Source: Cryptomeria japonica
Lineage: Eukaryota; Streptophyta; Pinopsida; Cupressales; Cupressaceae
Assembly (NCBI RefSeq): GCF_030272615.1
Contig: NC_081412.1
Coordinates: 142,684,247 to 142,748,246 of the forward strand
Direction: 5' to 3'
Length of the DNA: 64,000 nucleotides
Of this stretch, positions 58,135-64,000 are shown piece by piece. Position numbers and translations under genes: made by a program. Position 1 is the first letter of the stretch, and each line of letters begins with the position of its first letter. The notes beneath the pieces are model-generated. The model was not told the DNA's origin and made no database searches. It saw only the letters and a program-made list of their open reading frames with translations.

Positions 58135-58355
58135 CCCCCCCTTAAGTGCAACTTAGGGGAATGCACTTAAGTCTACAATGCAACTAAGCAATGCAAGATG
58201 GGTCCCGGCTACAAGGCCATGTTAGGTACCCATGTACAAATGCAAATGCATGCAAACCAATGCAATGAAATCTCTCACAAAGTGGGGAAAGAGAGAAAAA
58301 CCCAATGGGAAAAAACCCTCCACCAAAAGAGAGATGAAAACATACAAGAGAACTC
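58135..58355 (-). other. 3' untranslated region and polypurine tract
   Basis: Between the stop of the 759-codon frame and the 3' LTR. The tract CCCCCCC-TTAAG on the plus strand (AAGGGGGGG in sense) abuts the LTR. Confidence 0.7.
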
Positions 58356-60635
58356 TCATAGAAGAATGTGAGGAACAAAACCCCATGTGAGGAAAGAGTC
58401 CCTCCCATATGAGAGAAGAAGAGAAGTCAAACTATGAACCCCCCTCAATAGAGAATCTACACCAATGATAGAAGCTCGATGTATGAAGAAACTGCTCCAT
58501 GAACATTGAACAACATTCCTCCCCTTAGGAAGAAACAAAACCAAAGGTGTATCCATGAAGTCTCCCCAATCATGAAGGGAAGATGTATGAAGAAAACTCA
58601 TGATGAATGGAATCTCTGAAAACTTCTCTAGTGTCCCCATGTCGATGCTGAAAGATACCCCTTCCAAAGGTGGTAAACTGTGCCACACTGCTAAAAAAGG
58701 TACTCCAAGATCTAGTGGAGATGGATGTAGAACATGTCCCAAAGACTCACATGTCTCCTCAAAAAATAGAGAGACCTCCTCCAACTGCTGTACATAAGTA
58801 TCCACAATCATCTCAACCTTGAAAGAATGATCATGTAGAGAATGAACAAGAGGGTCAGAGTGTTCCCTCACAACAATTGAAGAAGGATCACCTTCATCAA
58901 AGAGAAGATGAATGTCATCAATGATGTCTCTCAAATCTATAATGTAGGATTCCACAAATAAACCTGTAATATTTGTCAAGTAATCATCCCATGAATCTGA
59001 AGCTGGAAGACAATGAATATCCTGTTGCACTGAATCACATGAAGGCAAAACTGTCGCACTATCTGCACCATCAGGTGCAATAGGTGATGTGATATCAATA
59101 TGAGGAGATGAAATACAAGACTCAAGAATGGGGTCACATGTGAGAATCCCCATGTTCAAGTGTCCAAAGTTCTCCTCAAAATCGGAACCATCACAATAAG
59201 TGTGATCATAATGTGTAGAATCATCAAATGTGAAATCATCATCATCAATAAAATTTGAAAAGGAGTATAACCGAGATGCATGATCAACCACCCCAGTTGC
59301 AATGATAGCTCTAGTCTCCATGTCTCTAATGAAAACTAAGTCAGGTGTGAACTCCACAACTCTCTTAGTTGCACCATGTGTGATTTGATAGATAGAAAGG
59401 AGATTGTTTGTCAAGTGGGGTACACACAACACATCATTGAAGGAGTTATCCCCAATGTCAATAGATCCTTTCCCAATCACATCCATGTATGTATGATTGC
59501 CCATCAAAATATGTGGCATGGTGCAAGGCTCAAATGTAGAGAACATAGACTGCGAAGATGCCATATGATGAGAAGCCCCTGAATCTAGAAGCCCTCTCTT
59601 TGAATCATGACTGATAGTAGCACATAGAGCTTTTCCTTTTCTTGTTCCAAAAGAGTGAGTCTTTCCACTTGCTGAAGCCATGAATGCTTGCCCTTTTCCT
59701 TTTGAATGTGAGGAAGTGGAAGTTGATGAATCATCCTTCTTGTAGACTTTAGGTAAATCAATGTTATGCTTTTTGATGATATGTGTGAGCTCATCAATCT
59801 TCTTAGAATGGCAACGATGTTCCTCATGACCAATCTTTTTACAATAAGCACAAGTAGGTCTCTCCCTCTTTGGTGAATTATCTCTCTTGGAAGAGGATGA
59901 ATCTCCTTGTTGTGGAGAAGATGGTGCTTTGTCTTTAGGCTTTGATTGCCATTTCTTCTTGCTGGAGTTGTCCTTTCCTTGATTTCCTTTGTTCCCTTGA
60001 TTTGCCACTAATGCTTGAGACTTAGAAGCCTTAAGAATGCCCATGCTTATCAACTTAGTTTGTTCCATCATCAACATTTCATTGAAAGCATCAAATGTAG
60101 GCATTTTGTAGCTTGAACCCATTGTCATCCTATGGGTTTGGAAACTAGAAACAAATGCTGCATACTCTTGTGGAAGCTTGCCTATCAAGTTGAATATCAA
60201 TTGAGTATTCTTCTTATCAATGCTACAATCTTTGAGTTGTGCCCTCAACTCATTTTCCTTAGTGACATAATCTTGTATAGTATCAAAGCTCTTAGGATCT
60301 AACATGGTGAGATCACTATCAATTTGATATCCCCTAATCTCATCAACTTGACCATACAAGTCTTGAAACTTTTGCCAAACATCATTGATTAGAGTACATT
60401 TCTCAATATGAAAAATGAGATCCTTTGATACATACTTTCTTAATGTACCAATTGCCATGATATTTTTAGTGAGCCAATCCAAGTGACCAACTGGATCAAC
60501 CTTAGGATTAGCGGGAGCAACAATAGTTCCATCAATGTAATGAGTGAGTCCTTTTTCCATAAGTTTACTCCATGCATCAATTTTCCAAGTAGCATAGTTA
60601 TGTGGAGTTAATAGAGGAAACTTAGAAGAACCCAT
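58356..60635 (-). CDS. Copia-type gag-protease fused to an acidic C-terminal domain
   Basis: An uninterrupted 759-residue frame from ATG 60,635 (MGSSKFPLLTPHNYATWK, a typical Copia gag start). Residues 1-215 are the gag (LTHYIDGTIVAP; VWQKFQDLYGQVDEIRGYQI; LIGKLPQEYAAFVSSF), which coats and packages element RNA. A Lys/Ser-rich linker follows, then a CCHC knuckle CAYCKKIGHEEHRC (262-275), then protease LLDSGASHHM (about 349-358) with the active-site D-S-G intact, up to SRLYSFSNF (about 461). A Copia polyprotein would continue with a GAG-pre-integrase and integrase. Here residues 462-759 are instead acidic and hydrophobic (DDDDFTFDD; LRDIIDDIHLLFDEG; LEEVSLFFEETCESLG), without a family I know. 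The frame could still be functional, with reverse transcriptase supplied by another element. Confidence 0.85.
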   Translation of the reverse strand: MGSSKFPLLTPHNYATWKIDAWSKLMEKGLTHYIDGTIVAPANPKVDPVGHLDWLTKNIMAIGTLRKYVSKDLIFHIEKCTLINDVWQKFQDLYGQVDEIRGYQIDSDLTMLDPKSFDTIQDYVTKENELRAQLKDCSIDKKNTQLIFNLIGKLPQEYAAFVSSFQTHRMTMGSSYKMPTFDAFNEMLMMEQTKLISMGILKASKSQALVANQGNKGNQGKDNSSKKKWQSKPKDKAPSSPQQGDSSSSKRDNSPKRERPTCAYCKKIGHEEHRCHSKKIDELTHIIKKHNIDLPKVYKKDDSSTSTSSHSKGKGQAFMASASGKTHSFGTRKGKALCATISHDSKRGLLDSGASHHMASSQSMFSTFEPCTMPHILMGNHTYMDVIGKGSIDIGDNSFNDVLCVPHLTNNLLSIYQITHGATKRVVEFTPDLVFIRDMETRAIIATGVVDHASRLYSFSNFIDDDDFTFDDSTHYDHTYCDGSDFEENFGHLNMGILTCDPILESCISSPHIDITSPIAPDGADSATVLPSCDSVQQDIHCLPASDSWDDYLTNITGLFVESYIIDLRDIIDDIHLLFDEGDPSSIVVREHSDPLVHSLHDHSFKVEMIVDTYVQQLEEVSLFFEETCESLGHVLHPSPLDLGVPFLAVWHSLPPLEGVSFSIDMGTLEKFSEIPFIMSFLHTSSLHDWGDFMDTPLVLFLPKGRNVVQCSWSSFFIHRASIIGVDSLLRGVHSLTSLLLSYGRDSFLTWGFVPHILL

Positions 60636-62319
60636 AGCAGCAAAAAGGAAGGAACACAAGAGCACAAAAGCACAAGAGACACCCCCCCAAATTCACTCAA
60701 TCAAAGTACCCCCCCCCAAAGTGATGATTTTGGCACTTTATACTTAGTGCGATTACAATGAGCCACTTGCAAAACAAGGCAAGGTGGGCTTATGATGAAA
60801 ATTTTACAACTTCTCAAATGAGATACAAGAGACTTCAATCAATAGTGCAATGAATCTAACTGAGATTCAAGCAAATATACAAGTACCAAGAGAGCCAAAA
60901 TGGCCAGAATCTGAAAGTATAATTTTTACTTACAATGGCATCAATCTGATAGCATCATGTGAAAGTAGACAAAAAAATACGCACTTTCAAAAAAAATGGC
61001 ACTTGAAAAGGAGGTCGGATGACCCCAAACGAAGCCTCTGAAGTTGTAAAAACTGGGATTACTCAGGTATAGTCACCAAAAACTGCATTTTCTGAAAGAT
61101 CAGTGCATAAAAATCAAAAAATTTCTCCACCATTGTGGAGAGCATGAAATTCTATCCCATTTCAAAAAAAATTGCACCCAAAAAGAAGCAAAAATGAGCA
61201 AGTTATGGCCATTTGAAGTTGAACTGCAAAATCAAAAATGCAAATGAGAGGGGCCTGCCAAATTTTTGAAAAACGCTGATGTGGTGCTGATGTCAGAAAT
61301 TCACTGGGTTAAATTTGATGGCCGTATGACCATCACAAAAACTTCTCCCTCTGTTGACTGGGTGTCCATACTGTACGGACAGCTGACGTGGCAGATGGCT
61401 GTGCAGTCCGTACCGTACAGATTTGATGATTGGGCAGCTCTGGGTGGCAGATGATGTGGCGGATGACTCGGCTACCATATAGATGACTATGTATATGGGT
61501 GTACCCACGGGCTAGTGGCCGCCTGCCACGTGGCGGGCGCGGGTCCTCCAGTCTGGTAGTCGCCGGCGAAGGAAGCGGCCGAAGCCGAGGGCTGGCGGTG
61601 GAGGAGAGGCGTCCGGTGGGAGATAGCTAGCAGAACGGTGCGCCGGTGGTAGAGGACATGGTGGTGGCAGCCGGTTCACGGGAATCGGTGGCACGGGAAA
61701 CCTCTGCGGCGAGGAAGGGACGGTCGCGGCTACGGGCTTCAGCAGGCACGGGTGCGGGCAGAGGGGCGTGGACGTCGACGGCCGAGGACTTGGGTGCCGG
61801 CGGCGGTGTCGTGCGGAGCAAGGAGGACACGAAAGCAATGACCGGCGGCGATCTGCTGGACTCGGCACAGGGAATGATGCGTGGGCGACGGCGGTCCGAC
61901 AGGTAGTATGCCTGCAACCTGCAACACGCAGGTACGAGGGGGTCTGCGGACCCCCCAAAAACTCTTTTTGTTTTTTTTGAATTGATTTTTTTTTTTTTTG
62001 ATGATTTTTGATCGAAATTTTTTGAATTTTTATTTTTATTTTTATTTTTTCGAAAAATATTTTCAAAAAATTAATTTTTTTTTTTCCAAAAAATATAATG
62101 ATTTTTTTTTGAAATCCGTACAATACTAGCAAAATTGGAGAAAAAAATTTTCTCACCAAAATAGGCCGACTTTATAACCAAAATTCATGGAAATGGCCTT
62201 CTGGACGTAATGACGGGGTCGGATCTGGTCTAGGACGCCTCCAAAAGATGCTGCTCCTCAGATCTGCCTCTTGACGTCGCAATAATGCCTCTTCAAGACG
62301 AATCAATGAAGCCCCAATG
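60636..62319 (-). other. long 5' leader of the non-autonomous Copia element
   Basis: 1.7 kb between primer binding site and gag. It contains A/T homopolymer-rich DNA (about 61,965-62,160), a GC-rich island at about 61,510-61,950 that stands out from the rest of the window, and ordinary AT-rich sequence. A 215-codon minus-strand frame spans island and T-rich part. Its proline/arginine/serine-rich composition looks like GC-rich non-coding DNA, so I do not call it a gene. Confidence 0.6.
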
Positions 62320-62331
62320 GCTCTGATACCA
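62320..62331 (-). promoter_or_regulatory. primer binding site, initiator tRNA-Met
   Basis: Minus strand TGGTATCAGAGC, immediately adjacent to the right LTR with no spacer. Confidence 0.92.
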
Positions 62332-62769
62332 TGTGAGATTTTGCCAAGATCAAGAGCTCAATATGGGACAAGAATAAACTGTATTCTCATCAATAGAAAA
62401 TGATCAATAATCAAGATTCAATAGTTGTTACATACAATGTAGATGAGCTTGCTTATATAGGCAAGGCTAGGGATATGTGAGCACACAAACATGACATGTG
62501 GCTCAATAAGAAACAAGGGTAGGTAGGAAATAGGTGTGGGTAGGTAGGAGAAATAATATAATAGTCCACATGAGGTGGATCACCCACTGAATGTGGAGTG
62601 TAACAACAAGATCAACACCATAAAAGGTGGAATTTCTCCTACACACACTATCCCAATGTGGCACAAATACCCAAGTGTCTCATACCTAAACTACTATGAA
62701 ATTGCATTATCCTAAGTAAACTTAAGTAAGTGTAATAATATCCATGATGAATAATTATTTACACCAACA
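62332..62769 (-). repeat. 5' LTR of the non-autonomous Copia element
   Basis: 438 bp, minus strand TGTTGGTGTAAATAATT...AATCTCACA. A minus-strand TATA-like CTATATAAG lies near 62,452-62,461 (plus CTTATATAGG). Confidence 0.9.
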
Positions 62770-62774
62770 ACAAT

Positions 62775-64000
62775 CCCAAATGACTTAAGGGATAAATTCA
62801 ATAAGTTTGCAGGAAATAATGCTATTATTGGTGAGGAACATCTGAGGGATTTCATAGATAAGTTAAATGAATATGAAGTGGAGCATGAGGATGTTGTCAT
62901 GAAAATTTTTGTGCAATCTCTGACAGAGGATGCCATGGATTGGTACAGAGGGTTGCCAACTGCAAGCATCAGTTCTTGGGAATAATTTGAGAGATATTTC
63001 AAAGAGCGGTATGGTGACAAAACTAATGCAATATTTATGTTAAATGAGTTCAACAACATCAAGAAGTCATTAAATGAGGATGTGGCTGATTTTAATATCG
63101 GATTTCAAAAGGCTATGCATAAGTTATTTCAATTTTTAAGGTTGGATGATAATGTTTGTCTAACTACATATATGAATGCATTTGATGCAAAAATGACGTA
63201 TATCCTTAGAGATAAAGATCCTCAAAGTATTAGAGATTCATTTAGGATAGCCATAAATGTTGAAGGAAATAGAAGAGCTTCAGGTAAGCTTGGAAGAAGA
63301 GAGGATCCCAGATTCTCTAAGAGTGCAAAGGATAGAGTTGAGAAATATTTAGGGTCAAAACCTAAAGAGGAAGACAAATGGGACAAGGTACTTAATACCT
63401 TGAAGGATGTCAAATTGATCGTGGAAAAGAATGATAAGGGTTATGTACCAAATAAGCCATAGTTTAATAAATTTAATAGACCCCCAAGATTGCAGGATTA
63501 TCCTTACAATAGAAATTGGAAGGATGGCAAACCAGTTCAACAACAAAAGAATAAGCAAGAGCATCAAAATCCTGATCCATTGCAAAAACACACAGTGAAT
63601 GTTATTGAGGATACACCTTGGTGTGTTGCTTGTCAATCACCCCACTCACCTGAATATTGTTGTTGCATAGTTTATTTCTGCCAAAGATGGGTTACATGAA
63701 GAAGAAGAAGAAACCTTTGAGGATGATAATGTTGATTGTCTCATGACTACTTTTTATCTCAGAGGGGCAGAATATTTTTTTGATATTGAGACTCGGGATA
63801 TGGATGTAGATCATCAGAGGTAGAGGATAGAATCATACCATTAGCAAGTTTTTTTCTGATGATGATTCATGTGTTGATGATCAAATGTGTAATGCTGAAC
63901 AAGGAGAAGATTTTGTATCCTTGAGAAGACCTTTAGATGAAGAGATTACTTGAATAAGAGCTTCTATGTTAGCTCAAGTTAAAATTAATTATCACTTGAG
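62775..64000 (+). pseudogene. element X gag core, third piece, runs off the window
   Basis: Resumes the frame interrupted at 57,652. Retrotrans_gag core: IIGEEHLRDFIDKLNEYEVE, EDAMDWYRGLPTASISSWE (then a TAA at about 62,983), FERYFKERYGDK and LNEFNNIKKSLNEDVADFN. An open part spans 63037-63462. A stop at 63,460 and a frame change near 63,680 follow. A knuckle-like CVACQSPHSPEYC is at about 63,620-63,660. The tail continues in another frame (GLHEEEEETFEDDNVD) with more stops to the window edge. Protease and pol would lie beyond 64,000 if present. Confidence 0.75.

Larger units (their letters stand above)
57653..62769 (-). mobile_element. non-autonomous Copia-derived element with gag-protease only
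   Basis: 5.1 kb with LTRs at 57653-58134 and 62332-62769, target duplication ACAAT on both sides (57648-57652 and 62770-62774), an initiator-Met primer binding site at 62320-62331 and a polypurine tract (minus strand AAGGGGGGG) at 58135-58143. All are on the minus strand. The only substantial frame is a gag-protease of 759 codons. I find no integrase, reverse transcriptase or RNase H motif in the 4.2-kb interior. Excluding two small indels the LTRs differ at about 2% of sites by eye, suggesting a fairly recent insertion. It sits inside the gag of element X. Confidence 0.9.

Noticed and set aside
61512-62159. 215-codon minus-strand frame over the GC-rich island as a host protein
   Set aside because: Proline/arginine/serine-rich composition typical of GC-rich DNA, combined with an Ile/Lys-rich end from homopolymer DNA. 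Overlapping frames are open on both strands.

Overview
This window looks like repeat-rich DNA from a seed plant with a very large genome; a conifer or other gymnosperm is my best guess. That is inference from AT-rich composition, wall-to-wall nested LTR retrotransposons, plant-type primer binding sites (initiator Met, Trp and Arg tRNAs) and the absence of any intact host gene. I see no bacterial features, CRISPR arrays, rRNA or tRNA genes.

Layout, left to right. Bases 1-2,630 are AT-rich with at most decayed LTR scraps. 2,630-7,124 is a decayed plus-strand Ty3/Gypsy element (LTR/leader, a 21-bp minisatellite, broken gag-protease). 7,827-15,611 is a complete minus-strand LTR element (here GAGE-1) with 1,200-bp LTRs and a perfect 5-bp target duplication, coding only for gag-protease. 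15,617-19,523 is a 5' fragment of a minus-strand Copia element (LTR, PBS, gag, protease, integrase). 19,841-31,153 is a plus-strand pseudogene of an unrecognised large protein, split by a second copy of the gag-only element (GAGE-2, 20,153-27,940, perfect 5-bp target duplication). It converges on an unrecognised minus-strand pseudogene at 31,363-32,978.

From about 33.7 kb to the right edge lies one old plus-strand Gypsy element (here X) that has been bombarded. Its LTR-like region and Arg-type PBS are at 33.7-34.9 kb and its gag is in three pieces (35,251-35,383; 56,428-57,652; 62,775-64,000). A solo LTR related to the GAGE LTRs sits in the first gap. Inside that solo LTR is a 19.9-kb tandem Copia array, LTR-internal-LTR-internal-LTR-internal-LTR (35,502-55,369), with one target-site duplication for the whole array. 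The second gap is a 5.1-kb non-autonomous Copia element (57,653-62,769) whose uninterrupted 759-codon gag-protease reading frame ends in an unfamiliar acidic domain instead of integrase and reverse transcriptase.

The main biological content is therefore parasite-on-parasite. Two different non-autonomous gag-protease families appear to have moved without their own reverse transcriptase or integrase. The Copia array carries the expected scar of unequal crossing over: its middle unit is a mosaic of the outer two. Most coding frames are broken, often by changes readable as C-to-T, which fits methylated and silenced repeat DNA.
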